A DNA stretch of 64,000 bases, from positions 11,118,501 through 11,182,500 of the forward strand of contig CM038908.1 of assembly GCA_021904315.1 (NCBI GenBank). Reading direction: 5' to 3'. The position numbers and the translations under genes are program-made. The first letter of the stretch is position 1, and each line of letters starts with the position of its first letter. The notes beneath the pieces were generated by a model. The model worked only from the letters and a program-made list of their open reading frames with translations, searched no databases and was not told the DNA's origin. This document shows, piece by piece, positions 47,021-58,500 of this stretch. The DNA is from Sphagnum magellanicum. Lineage: Eukaryota > Streptophyta > Sphagnopsida > Sphagnales > Sphagnaceae.

Positions 47021-47792
47021 CCAAGTAGTAATGTCCATAATACCCAATCTCCAGAAAAAATGTGTGAAGCGAAGAAGAAATGGAGGAGATACTGCAATTT
47101 ACTGCATAAGTGGTCCTTTGTACAATTCTCCTAAAAGCTCAGTTGCATGTCAAAGACATGATCACATTTTGTGAAACCAGAAATGAACATCAGATACTTG
47201 TTATCTACTACAAACGCATGAAAGTATCTACTCCTAAAACTCTGCATCCGTGAGAATCACCACACCCCAAACCTGCAAAAATCCAGCAGATCTACAGGAC
47301 AGATTCTCAACAGATTTCCAAGACTTGACATCACAAAGATGATGGTGTTATGTGAGGAGGGAGGCCAACATAAAACGTGACTCTCAGCTTGTGATCGATA
47401 TTCAAATGTTTAGATCTGAGAGGAGAGAATAGGTATGGAAAAAATCAGGCAAAAATTGTCACCGTATAATCTTCTCCCAGATCACCAATCACATTCAGCC
47501 TGTTGCAACTAACGATGTACAATCTTGTTAATATAGTTTTCTAACTTGAAGCTGCTGTGAACAGAAAAACCACATCAATCCTCTATAAAAAGCAATATGA
47601 AGCAGCAATGTAAGAATCCGAAAGCAGCTCTTAGGAAAAGCCAGATAAACCCTAAACCAAATAACTTCAAGGCCGGATGCTGGATTGAAATCCCACTCAA
47701 ATGCCTTTTGCAAACACCTTCTTAATCCTCCTGCAACTAGCTTGTCAAGCTCCACTAGTACAGCAGCAGCAACAACACCAACGAGATGGATT
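47021..47792. other. Intergenic between the orphan frame and the GNAT gene
   Basis: No coding feature seen. The part next to 47,793 is probably the 3' UTR of the minus-strand GNAT gene. Confidence 0.5.
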
Positions 47793-48317
47793 TCAACATG
47801 CAGGTCTGAATGCAGCAAACAAGAAACAATCCCTTACTTGACCCTTGACAACAATGTATTTCAACAAAGTACCTTCAAGCTGGAATCCTGCTTTCTCAAG
47901 CACTCGCCGTGAGGCAGAATTTGACAACTGAACCAAAGCTTCTATGCGCACGACATCCAAATCCTGAAACCCAGTGGAAAGAGCCAATTTCACAGCAATT
48001 GTCATAATCCCTTGACCCCAGTATTTCTTGGCAATGCAATACCCTAAAGTGGCTCTGCAACTGTCCATCATACCCTGACCCTTCTCCAAGCTTATAGATC
48101 CTACTGCCCTTCCATCAACACAAATGGCTTTTAGCCAAGGATGAGGAATGGCCACAGAGTTCAAGAACTTCAAACCCTGCTCTTGGGATTCATAGGAATC
48201 CCAAACCAAAGTCTTGGTGACATCGTCGTCCGTTGCCCACTCCATGAAGTCTGGAAGGTCAGCAGCTGTAAAACGTCGCAGCGTGACTCGGGAAGCATCG
48301 ACATTGCTCGACATCAT
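47793..48317 (-). CDS. GNAT-family N-acetyltransferase (RimJ/RimL-like)
   Basis: A single-exon frame of 174 codons, the usual length for this plant family. Features in order are a start with SRVTLRRFTAADLPDFMEWA (beta1/alpha1), the IPHPWLKAICVDGRAVGSIS strand pair, LGYCIAKKYWGQGIMTIAVK with the Q-G-x-G/A-type acetyl-CoA pyrophosphate loop (YWGQGI), then VRIEALVQLSNSASRRVLEK and AGFQLEGTLLKY, the classic C-terminal alpha4-beta7 signature of the Acetyltransf_3 group. The predicted reaction is transfer of an acetyl group from acetyl-CoA to an amine. The substrate is unknown. It has no signal peptide, so it is likely cytosolic or nuclear. Two Met codons open the frame (MMSS); either may be used. 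The gene is intact. Confidence 0.93.
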   Translation of the reverse strand: MMSSNVDASRVTLRRFTAADLPDFMEWATDDDVTKTLVWDSYESQEQGLKFLNSVAIPHPWLKAICVDGRAVGSISLEKGQGMMDSCRATLGYCIAKKYWGQGIMTIAVKLALSTGFQDLDVVRIEALVQLSNSASRRVLEKAGFQLEGTLLKYIVVKGQVRDCFLFAAFRPAC

Positions 48318-48404
48318 CAGCTAGTTGCTGATCTCGTCTGTCTTCTGCTTCTTCCGCTCTTCGTCTCTCTCCGCTCCACAACTGCTGACCAGAGCGAAAC
48401 AACC

Positions 48405-48565
48405 CACCTTCTTAACTACCTACCAACATATCTACCTACCGACCGACCATTTTAACTACCTACCCACTAATCTACTTACTTACTTGCTTTTTAATTATCT
48501 ACCTATCATTTTCACTACCTACTCACTTATTTACTTACTTACCTTTTTAACTACCTACTTGCCAC
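48405..48565. repeat. (CTAC)n-type microsatellite upstream of the GNAT gene
   Basis: About 160 bp of degenerate CTAC/TACT tetranucleotide repeats lie some 90-250 bp upstream of the GNAT start, in its probable promoter. Plus-strand frames across it are repeat-encoded (LPTYLPT) and not genes. Confidence 0.85.
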
Positions 48566-49237
48566 TTGTGTTATGTCAACATTCATCTATTCATGTAATG
48601 AAAATATTTGGGTATTAGGGTAGATCAGCCGGTGATTGAACATTTAAGTGCTCAGGACAGGTCGGATCCAAGGGGAGGGCTTTTGTTGTTTCTGGTGTCC
48701 AAACAAAATTTGAACCCTTCTTATTGGCGCATCTGACACACTACAAATTGTCAAAAACCAAATAAAATTGAGAAAGTTATGGCCCCACAATGTTGAGGAG
48801 GTCAAGAACTTCAAAAAAACAACCCACCAAATGTTATAAAGCCGAGTCCCAAACACTCCAAAAAAATCCTCGTATGTTGTTCTGTTGTTATTAGAGTATG
48901 AAAATGATTTGTAAAAATTCAGGTGGTGCTCCTATGGAATAATTTTAAATGAATAAAAAATAAGAAAGTTATGAGGTTTGAAAGTAGGAGTGGTCCAAAG
49001 AGCAAAAAAAATAAAATTAAAAAATTAAAAATATATATATATGTTTTGTAAGTTGAAAAACTCATTTTTCTTCTTGTTATTTTTTCATTGTTTCTTTTCC
49101 TTTGCACTTCAAAGATGATTTCTAGAACTTGAGGCATCGCTCCAATAACATTTTAATTCACTCAAAATGAAACACACATGATGAAGATATAAATAAGTGT
49201 TCAATCATAAGCAAGTGATTGATGATGGGCTGGTCTA
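48566..49237. other. Intergenic, no gene seen
   Basis: AT-rich with an (AT)n run near 49,030-49,042. No coding or RNA feature supported. Confidence 0.5.
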
Positions 49238-49460
49238 CTTTAGAGTTATCCATAAAGTCACCCTGCGTTCACCCTCTCTTTCACGCCTATCCCGTCTTTC
49301 AGTGGTATCTGCAAAGTAATGAAATAATGCACAAAGTTCAAGAGCAATTCTAGTAGTGGTAAAGGTAGGAACAGTGAGAATATATGTAGCAGCAATGGAG
49401 GCGCTCAGGAAAAAGGAAAGGCAGGATGAAACTCAGTTTATCACCAAATTTGGTGGAAAA
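49238..49460 (-). repeat. Dispersed repeat copy 2 (inverted partner at 19.96 kb)
   Basis: The reverse complement aligns with 19,964-20,235 over most of its length. On the minus strand an open frame runs through SIAATYILTVPTFTTTRIAL and an Arg/Glu-rich end (RRDRREREGERRV). Copy 1 is diverged and shifted after the middle. This copy may keep more of the ancestral sequence. Confidence 0.7.
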
Positions 49461-51534
49461 TCTAGTTTGGGTCCCAATTCTTTTGTTTTGTAAAAAAAAT
49501 TATTCCTATTTACACGTTTAATGCCCTATTATGTCAAAATCAGTCGTTCTCACCCTAAATCGCGTGACTTTACGAATAACTCTATTGCATTAAAGATTTC
49601 TACAACCATTTTAGCCAACTTGAGCCACAATGACATACTCTAATTTTGGTATTGCAATTGCAGACAACTTTTATCACATTAGTTTCATAATTGCGCCTCC
49701 AATTTTACTTATTTAAAGCACAATGTATCTAATTTACTGAATTTCATTTAATTAAGTCCCTAAGTAATAGATTTAGTAATTTGATGTACCTATTTTAACG
49801 ATGCAATTTAGCAATATGGTTTGGATTTATGGTTTTGAAGATAACAAATAATTATGACTTTTGATTTTTTTTATAAAAATTAAAATTAACCCTAAGTTGG
49901 TTTTGAAGAAAAAAAATCATTTTGACATAAAATAAAACAATTGACCATTGATCAGAAGGTAGTGATCGAACACCAATTTAAAAATTTGCACATTGGAACA
50001 AATTTTGTCTTATGTTGAATATTGTTAAAAAGTACATTCATAATTGAACATTTAGTTATGAATCTTATGTTCTAAAATTTTTAAGATTTAAAACACCTTT
50101 GGAAAATTAAATGTTTATGAATAAGGCATGAAACAACCAAATTTTGTTACATAGCATTTTGGAGCACACACATTTGAGATTGCTTCTATCTAATTTTTTG
50201 TTTGGTAAGAGGCATCGAAAGCAACATTTAATAATAGTGATGTGATTGTGAATTTGAAGTTGCATGCATAGAAAAATATAGACATGTGTTTCAAAATTAA
50301 TCCCTAGATGAACAAGAAAACAATATATAAAAACCTCAAAATTATTTGTTTGTGCACATAAAAAATAAACAACCTACCCTATTTCAGAATAAACACCAAA
50401 ACAAGATACAACTTAATTACAACTATAAAACAACTTTGAATATCATTGGAACAACAACCAAGTAAATCCATTAAGGATTTTCTCACCACAAATCATATAA
50501 TACATTTTCTCACCAAAAACCATGAAGGAATAAAAGAAGGGCAAACCTCACATAGCTTTGCAATCCTAAAGTAAAAGCTTGTAGTTATAAATTAAATATG
50601 TCACATCAAGTAAAAAGTTCATTGTAAGAGTTTCAATGTTTTTTTAAATATATATAATCTAGGATCAATAAAAGATTATAAGTAGATTTGGTTACAATTG
50701 AAATCACGAAGGAACTAGAAGTAGATTCTAAGTAGGTCAAAGGTAGAAGTCTTCATTACATTTGAGATTTAGAAGGAGGTAGAAGCAATTCCTATAACAT
50801 TTGCAATCAAAGAGGAGCTAGAAAAGCTTGAAAAAGTGGAAACAATGCCAAAAAAATCAGATTTGATTGGCATACCAAAGTTAATTCAAGAATACATGAT
50901 CAAGTATTCAAACTACCTCTATTATTGTTAGGTTCAACAATCATCATTCTTACAAATGCCATCATGCTCTAATAGTAGCACGGGCCATAAATTTCCTTCT
51001 CTTCCATCATGACACACCTTAAAATACATTCCCACTACCTATATGTCCACAATTAATGTCACATTAAATTGGAAAGACTTTGCTAATTTCTATGAATTAC
51101 TTATCTCTTGTGAAAAAATGAAAACCTATGCACTTGAAGATTACGATTTGGATCTAACACATTTTTTAATATCTTGGTCTTCATACAAAAAACATCAATT
51201 TGTACTTCTTGTAGGACTTAAATGGACACCCCATGTGCATGGAGATTAGGCCTAAGAGGAATAAGATTGAAATGAATATGCATATGTCAAAGGAAGCCAT
51301 GTAGCCATGTACCAATGGTGCACCACTAACAGATTGTTTTCCAACACATCTCGATGTGCCAAGAAAGCAACAGAATAGGATTTCAGGTACCAATTGTGAA
51401 GACCAAAAGAACTAACATCCCCAACTAACCACCCTAACAACACATGTGAATCAACATTTCTAACTAACAACACAACAACAATACAAAATTTAGCAACTAA
51501 TAAACAACCTAATGTGTATAAACAAAACACATGG
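49461..51534. other. AT-rich stretch, no gene seen
   Basis: Low-complexity AT-rich DNA. The frame at 51,043-51,249 has no recognised motif and may be 5' debris of the adjacent dead transposon. Confidence 0.5.
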
Positions 51535-53343
51535 ACAAATCAACAATTAGAGGATACCATGAATGTAATGAAGAGGGGACACACATATTTAAGGAAAGCT
51601 AGCATGTATTATAACATCATGTTAACTTCACTTTCATATCACCTCAATGGTAGAACTAGAAGCAAGAAAATGAGCCCCTAGTGTGTGTTAACGGAACAAA
51701 AGGATGAAAAAATTACCACTTGAGTTCAAAACATGCAAAAGGTTGGTTAATTTGTCACCCTTCAACAACTAAAATTGAAGGTTGTTGAAGTCAATAAACT
51801 AAACAAGTGCCCCCATTTCAAAATGGTGTTCCAAAAAATACCTACTGGTTATGGTTTAAGAAATGTCATCCAAAAATTAACATATGCCTTGTAGAAGGAT
51901 TATAAGTTTCTAGGGCAAAGGGGTTAATTGAAGAAATATGCCATACCATTTATTACAACTTGGAAAACTTATACATATCACACAAATACCCATCATATCA
52001 CATTTGGAATTCAAATGAGACAATAATTCAAGTAGAACAACAATATGGTGCTAGGGTTTTGGCTAAACAAAGCTCTCGTGATGTCTACAACACCATTTCC
52101 AAGTCTTAAAAGTGGTTGACTATGAATTGTTTTGAATGCAACATGAATAGCCTTGCCCTCCTTTTACATTTTCAAAGGCTCAAGGATGCAAGAAAACTAC
52201 ATAAAGTTATGTAGACCATGAACATGCATGGCCATATAGAAAAAATCTTGGATGACAATTTACCTTTTCAATCATTGGTTAACTTTTTTTTACAAATCTA
52301 TTTAAGGGGGTTTCTTAAAAGAATCAACATCTCTTGAATCCCAATGGGCATGGGTCACAAGTTACAATAAAGGCCCTTGAACAAACAATAGAACTAAGTT
52401 TGGACATGGTTACCTTACTTGCACATACTTCGCATGCGTTCCAACCATTGGACATCACTTGCTTCAAACCATTCAAGAATGCATTTAGAATGGAAAGATA
52501 TTGTGATATAGCAAAAAAACAAATATCTTGAACTAGACAAAATAACATTGGCAGAATGGGTGGACAAGGTTTTATAACAATCTTAGAAAAAAAAACATAA
52601 AATTAGGGTTCAAGGTTTGTGGAATCTAGCCATTGAATCCTATAGCCATGGTTGGAAAATTTCGTCCAAATGAAATGTTCATTATTACATAAAAGGAAGA
52701 TCATGAAAATTCATACCAATCAAATGTAACAAATGAATCCAACAACAATGGGGATGAGGTTAAAACTACCATAGAGATGTTAAACATTGTTGGGATTTTC
52801 CAACTAATGTCTACAACTATTCCTACATCTGAATGTTCCTCTTCACCCACAACCAACTACTATGTAAAAATGCCATACATTTTTACCACCCCAACAAACA
52901 ACCACAAAGAAAATCAATTGGTGGTGAACTTGGAAGATTTTACTCTTGAATTAAATGACCTAATTGGTCCAAGTCAAATTCAAGAAGTTTTTGGATTAGT
53001 TAACCTATTATCTCTACCACAACTATTAACAAGGAAAAGACAATGCAAAGAACCACTAGTGGATTATTGCAATTCACACGTGGTCACATCATACCAATAC
53101 CTATCAATGTTGAAACATAAGGCAATAGACATAGAAGTTGTTGATAAAATCAAGGAGTTAAAAACAAAAAAAAAGGAGGAAAGAAGATCAAGAAGGGTTG
53201 AAGGTACATTTACCCAAGTTGAGAGAACATTTCACAGGAGAATTGAGAAGGATAATAGAACTAAATTCAATTATGCATCGACTATTGTTATTATTAGGGC
53301 TCTTAGTGAAAGATTCCATAACAATTTAAAAATAGGGTGGTAA
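51535..53343 (+). pseudogene. Dead pogo/Tigger-like DDE transposase
   Basis: Read in three frames with many stops, the segment follows plant DDE superfamily (CENP-B/Tigger-like) transposases in order. An N-terminal helix-turn-helix piece (RKASMYYNIMLTSLSYHLNG) lies near 51,575-51,640, then LQQLKLKVVEV, then a core piece PSFYIFKGSRMQENYIKLC with KKSWMT near 52,150-52,260, then PNGHGSQVTIKALEQTIELS (52,337 on; Asn where family members have the catalytic Asp of DGHGS), then HTSHAFQPLDITCFKPFKNA. After further stops comes a 188-codon frame (52,777-53,343), the Lys/Arg-rich C-terminal tail. Terminal inverted repeats and a TA target duplication were not located. The copy cannot encode an active enzyme. 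Confidence 0.8.
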
Positions 53344-55900
53344 ATACAAAATTCTTAATCATATATTTTGATTTAATTTTGGACTAAAACATATCATAAA
53401 ACTAATACTAATAAAAAAAATTCATTCATATCTAATCATATCTAGTTTTAGAATTGAAATTCAGTCGTGAAAATATGAGAAAAAAAAATCAAAACATCAA
53501 TTCTAGCTATGAAATTAAAGCTTTTCCAGAAAACAAAATGCTCTTATCTCATACTCCATCAAAACTCAATGTTCTACAATGAATGATCATCTTTCATTTT
53601 CTTCCTTCTTCCAAGATATAACCATCTTTAAAAAAAATAGTCTTGATCTATTCAAATTCATAGGAAACACATATGTGCAACAAAGAAGTGATAGACAAGA
53701 AAAATGGGCAAAAATGTAGCTTGATGGGCATGTTTTAACCAAGTTGCAACCTTCCACTCAATAGCAATAAATGAAAGAAACAAGTTTTTTTAATGGGTTA
53801 TGATGGCACTAATGATGGTCAATCAAAGGAGAAAAAGGGTATAGAAAGGTATAGGGATTTTATGATGGGTTCTATTGGCGTTAATGATTCAAAAGAGATA
53901 GAGAAAAGAGAAGGAACAAAGGAAAAAGAAGCCAAAGAAAAATGTTTTTGTAGATAAAAAAAGAGGGATAAATAGATTTAAAAGTACACAAATTGTTTGA
54001 ACTAAAAATTTAAGCTACAAATTTTTTTGGATAATTTCAATTGAACAAATCATCTATAATGGAAAATTTGGGTATTAAAATTTTCTAGAGAATTTGAGGT
54101 TTGTAGATATGTAGTTAGCTATACATTACACATTTTATTACTAAAAATAAAATTGGGTTTTAAAGTTTGGGTATCCAGCTTTATAATTGAACTAGGTGCT
54201 AAAACATTTTCCAATGATAATGCGATGTGAGGGGTCAAAGTCATTTATTTTCTTCTTCACCAACACCACCATTGTTATTGATTCCTTTTACGACAACATG
54301 TAAACACAAACAAACACAAATCAATCACACGGTGGTGTAAATGGTGTTGACTTATAAACACAAAACGAACAGGAGGGGTCACAAACGAAAAGACATAAGG
54401 GGTAAAGAATCTAAAATACGCAATAATTTGTGTTCATCATGAGTGACAATGACAGTGATGGCAAGGGTCTACTATGATCTGTGAGGTTCACACAATGCCG
54501 TCAATGACTTAGGTCAAGCTTATGTAAACAAACACAACATGAACAAAAGACTTGAAATCAAAAGAGAGAAAGAGACTTGAGATTGAGAGAGAATGGGAGA
54601 CTAAGACTAAGACTAAAAAAGAAACTAAAACTGAAAAATGTGCACACATGCATTGAACCCCTATGTCCTTTTCGTGCAATGGTGTCAAGTTCCTGTTAAA
54701 GGGTAGAAATCTATAAATTAATTACTACCATAAGCCTCTTAGTAAATAATGGTTATTAGTAGTAGACTTATCATCCCTTACCCAAAGGGTGAAGCTAGTG
54801 GGATTAAATAGTTCATGTTAATGAATGGTTGGGGGTAATAAACCCAATCATCTAGGAAATTTCTAAAAATAGATTAAGATAAATGCCCTATTTTCATGGG
54901 GTTAATGTGGGCCTTGTGTGGACTTCTTGAGAAGAAGGATTTAAGGAAGTTTTGGAGGACTTTTAAAGCATTTAATATCTTTGTAGTTGTGAGTTGGAAT
55001 GAGGGACGTTCTTGGAGAACTATGTGTTATATTACTAAGGAGTAGAAGGTAGTGAAGAAATGTACTTGTATTTGTGTGTGATTTTAATGGAAAATGATTA
55101 AGGAACTTGATGTGCTTTAATGTGCATCTATTTTATTAGGAGGTGTGGAAAGTAAAGCAGTGGGATATTATACAAAGTATGTTGCTCCTTAACATGGTAT
55201 TTCTACATTTCTTTTAAATTAGAAAGTAAAGAGGCATGCCACTTGGTAGCCTTTAGAATAATAAGTTACTACTTCCACATGAAGGTAGTAACCAATACTT
55301 GGTTGTAGTAAAAAGGGTGAAAATACTAGCAGGTAATCGCTTGTAGATTAGAATGTACTACTACAAGTGGTAGGCAATGGCTATGAGTGGATGTAGTGTG
55401 GTGCAGATGATAGAGAGCCATGGGGAGGCATTCTGAGGGGCTACAAGTGGCAAGAAAATCACTAAAAGACCTACACACATGGTTGAGGAGGGGACAATTT
55501 CTGTAGGAGGTCTACAAACCCCACTAGGGCAACACCAAAGGCCGTTGAAAGTACTATAGAACCTTGGAAAGTAGCTACTTTCGGGTTATGATCATTTCCC
55601 ATATTGCTTTTCTCTATATTCTTCCCTACCCCCTATATTAACATACATACATGACAGTAGGTTTATTCTTAGACAACATACCCTACCTTTTTCCTTTGTT
55701 TCTTGTTTGACTTCCTACTTATTACTTGAGTAGTTGGAGTAAAGTAAGCCAACGAGGGTAATTTCTTTATGTTGAGTAATAAGGTGTTGACCTTGTTCCC
55801 TTTGTATTACCTCTTGGAGGAAGGTAAGGATTAGGGGTTACAATTTCACCCCTTAACAATTCCTATAGAAACACATAAAAAATTCAAACTTGAGAAAGAA
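53344..55900. other. AT-rich intergenic, no gene seen
   Basis: No coding frame or known motif. The right part (about 54.4-55.85 kb) is less AT-rich and could be an unreadable old transposon. It borders the truncated LTR at 55,901. Confidence 0.5.
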
Positions 55901-56071
55901 ATGTCATGACGTGTAGTGTCATGACGTACGGTGTCGTAAGGGTGTAAATCCATAGTAAACTCTACTAAACAAAAAGACTAAAACCAGCCAAAGGTAGAAA
56001 CTATTCAATCAAAAAAAAATGCACGCACATATATATACAATGCACAAAAGGAGGTTAAGATGAAATTTTCA
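55901..56071 (-). repeat. Truncated tandem LTR copy of the older element
   Basis: About 88% identical by eye to 56,371-56,541 and offset by exactly 470 bp, the length of the complete LTR. Reads from TGAAAATTTCATC on the minus strand and loses similarity below 55,901. Confidence 0.75.
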
Positions 56072-56541
56072 TGTATATTGAATTGCAAAGAAGGAAGAAC
56101 ATGTAATGGATGTAGACGGTGGTCGTGCAATGGTTGCTATGAACATCTAAAAATCCAATTTGACTATGGAGGAAACTCTCATAATAAAAAAATTCTAGAA
56201 AAATTAAAAAGAGAAAGGAAGGGCTTAGCCTTTTATATAGCCGCCAACAAATTGAAACCCTAAGTACCTAATAACGTACAGTCACCTAAGACCGTACATA
56301 AACCCTAAAAGGCATGATGGGCATGCTCGTAACTGGCCATCATGTATGAGGCCATGTACGGGCATGACAAATGTTGTGACGTGTAATGTCATGACGTACG
56401 GTGTTGTAAAGGTGTAAATCCATAGTAAACTCTACTAAACAAAAAGACTAAAACCAGCTAAAGGTAGAAACTATTCAATCAAAAAAAGATGCACACACCT
56501 ATATATATAATGCACAAGAAGAGGTTGAAATGAAATTCTCA
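56072..56541 (-). repeat. 3' LTR of the older element
   Basis: Begins TGAGAATTTC and ends ...TTCAATATACA on the minus strand (TG...CA). It is preceded by a G-run polypurine tract and contains GGCTATATAAAAGGC (complement of about 56,228-56,242), a good TATA box for the U3/R junction. The plus-strand frame at 56,060-56,263 lies inside it and is not a gene. Confidence 0.75.
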
Positions 56542-56595
56542 TGTACCCCCCCCAAAACTTGAGCCAGGAAAAACATGGCATGATCTGAGTAGAAA

Positions 56596-56694
56596 TCACG
56601 ATGTTGTAGGAGAACAAGATGAATAGTACCAAATGCCAACAAGAACTTGTGTGAGCTCCGATTTGAAGCAAAAGAGATGGTATCTCTTATGGAC
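56596..56694 (-). pseudogene. Second half of the PHD-like module of the older element
   Basis: Immediately left of the younger element. On the minus strand the frame resumes with the His-x2-Cys ligand pair, then a G-x-W-Y motif and one Cys of the final pair; the other Cys position is Tyr. It ends at TGA (56,596-56,598). It continues the frame left open at 63,084. Confidence 0.7.
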
Positions 56695-57138
56695 TGACTA
56701 TAAATAAGCGGAGAATTACAAGACAAGACAAGCTTTATTGATCCATCAACTGGTGTTGATCTGCTGAAGGGTTGTTCCCCAGACTATCTCATTTTATAAC
56801 CCTGAACCATACTAGTCCCAAAATATCCTAGGCCATGATATTGTCAAAAGTATCCCAAAAGTATCCTAGGCCATGATATTGTCAAAAGTATCCCAAAAGT
56901 ATCCTAGGCCATGATATTGCCAAAAGTATCCCAAAATATCCTAAGCCATGATATTACCAAAAATATCCCAAAATATCCTAGGACATGACATTGCCCAAAG
57001 TATCCAAAAATATCCTAGGACATGACATTGCTCAAAGTATCCAAAAATATCCTAGGACATGACATTGCCCAAAGTATCCAAAAATATCCTAGGACATGAC
57101 ATTGCCCAAAGTATCCAAAAATATCCTAGGCCATGACA
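56695..57138 (-). repeat. 3' LTR of the younger element (444 bp)
   Basis: On the minus strand it starts TGTCATGGCC and ends ...GTCCATAAGA, the last base pair of the expected CA being altered. The left two-thirds in its own order is made of about nine ~36-bp units (CCTAGGACATGACATTGCCC and variants). The 5' LTR has about five, which explains the length difference. Confidence 0.9.
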
Positions 57139-58500
57139 TCATCCTCTCCTCAAGCGACATCTTCCAGATGATCTTCCAGATGGAGCCGGTTTGTTAGGAT
57201 ACCATTGGTGAAACCGATTAACTAAGTCTTGGGCATGAATTAGGTTTCCAGCAGGTTCCTAAGTAGCTTCAAAAGGAGGATAACCTCGCCAAAAGACAAG
57301 GTACAAGAGTTTTCCATGAATTTTCTTGGAGTCCAAGACCTCCTGAACTTCAAACTTTTCTTGGCCTTCAATTTCGACTAGAGCTGGGGGTTCTTAATGA
57401 CGTTCTGGGATCGGGTTTTCATGATAGGGCTCAAGTAGGGAGACATGGAAAACATTGTGGATTTTGAATTGGGGTGGAAGCTCCATCTGGTAAGCCACTA
57501 GACCAAACAATTTGGCGATTTTGAAAGGTCCGAAGCGCTTGTAATCCAACTTGGCACATGGGCGAGTGGTAGCAATGTTATTTCTGAGAAGCCAGACCTT
57601 GTCTCCAACCTTGAAGTTTGGATGGTCCTTGCGTCGGCGGTCTGCTTGCTTCTTTTGCCACTCCTATGTTAACTTGAGTTCTGCCATAAGGTTCTGTTGA
57701 ACTTGTCCACGCCTCGTGGCCCTTTCTTCAGCCGAGGGGTTTACGTAGTCTCCAGGAATTTTAAGGCTGAACCTGGGATGAAAACCATAATTGGCAAAGA
57801 ATGGACTGATCCCGGTCGATGCATGTGTTGTGTTGTTATAAGCAAACTCTGCTTGAGATAGTAGGTCCAGCCAGTCGTCCTATTGGTAGTTCACAGTGCA
57901 ACGAAGGTATTGCTCCAGTGTCTGGTTTGTCCGTTCGGTTTGTCCATTTGTCTCGGGGTGGAAAGCTGAAGATAGCCGAATGTCAACTCCAAGAAGCTTG
58001 AATAAACGATGCCAGAACTTGGATGTAAACTGAAGACCTCTGTTGGACACAATTTCCTCGGGGAGTCCATGCAGTCGGACGATCCCGTCCAGAATTAACT
58101 GAGTTGTTTCTTCTGCCGTGATTAATTTGGAACAAGGGGTGAAATGGGCCATTTTGGTGAGTCGATCGACCACAACCAGTATTGAATTCTTGGTTCTGAC
58201 AGTAGGGAGGTCTGTGATGAAGTCCATTGCAATAGATCCCCAAGGTTGGCTAGGAATCGACAAAGGCTGTAGGAGTCCAAACGGGCGATGTCTGGGAGCC
58301 TTGGATCGAGCACATGTATCACAAGACTTGACATACTCCCGTAGCAACTTGTTCATTTTGGGCCACCAGTAAGTCCTTGACACTAGTTCGTGAGTCCGTG
58401 CTATTCCAAAGTGACCCGCCAGGGTGTTGTCGTGACATTCTCTCAGGATTTTTAGCCGTATAGGTCTTTCGGGTACATAAATCAGGTTATTTCGAAGGAG
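57139..58500 (-). pseudogene. Integrase and chromodomain of the younger element
   Basis: Integrase begins with the H-H-C-C zinc region (ECHDNTLAGHFGIARTHELV near 58,440-58,380, then CDTCARSKAPRHRP). The core has the first catalytic Asp in MDFITDLP, and the third residue Glu in HPETNGQTERTNQTLEQY. The middle Asp is replaced by Asn in IVSNRGLQF, so the catalytic triad is broken. In-frame stops occur at 57,880 (after NYQ) and three more times downstream. Near the C-terminus KLLYLVFWRGYPPFEAT followed by a stop and EPAGNL is a chromodomain, the stop falling where its conserved Trp belongs. The terminal stop at 57,139-57,141 lies in the purine tract next to the LTR. Chromodomains in this clade steer integration to H3K9-methylated chromatin. 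Confidence 0.9.

Noticed and set aside
48141..48618. Plus-strand frames opposite the GNAT gene and over CTAC repeats
   Set aside because: One is the antisense shadow of the GNAT exon; the other is repeat-encoded (LPTYLPT).
56060..56263. Plus-strand Cys-rich small frame (CNGCRRWSCNGC)
   Set aside because: It lies inside the older element's LTR, antisense to it, and has no homologous feature.
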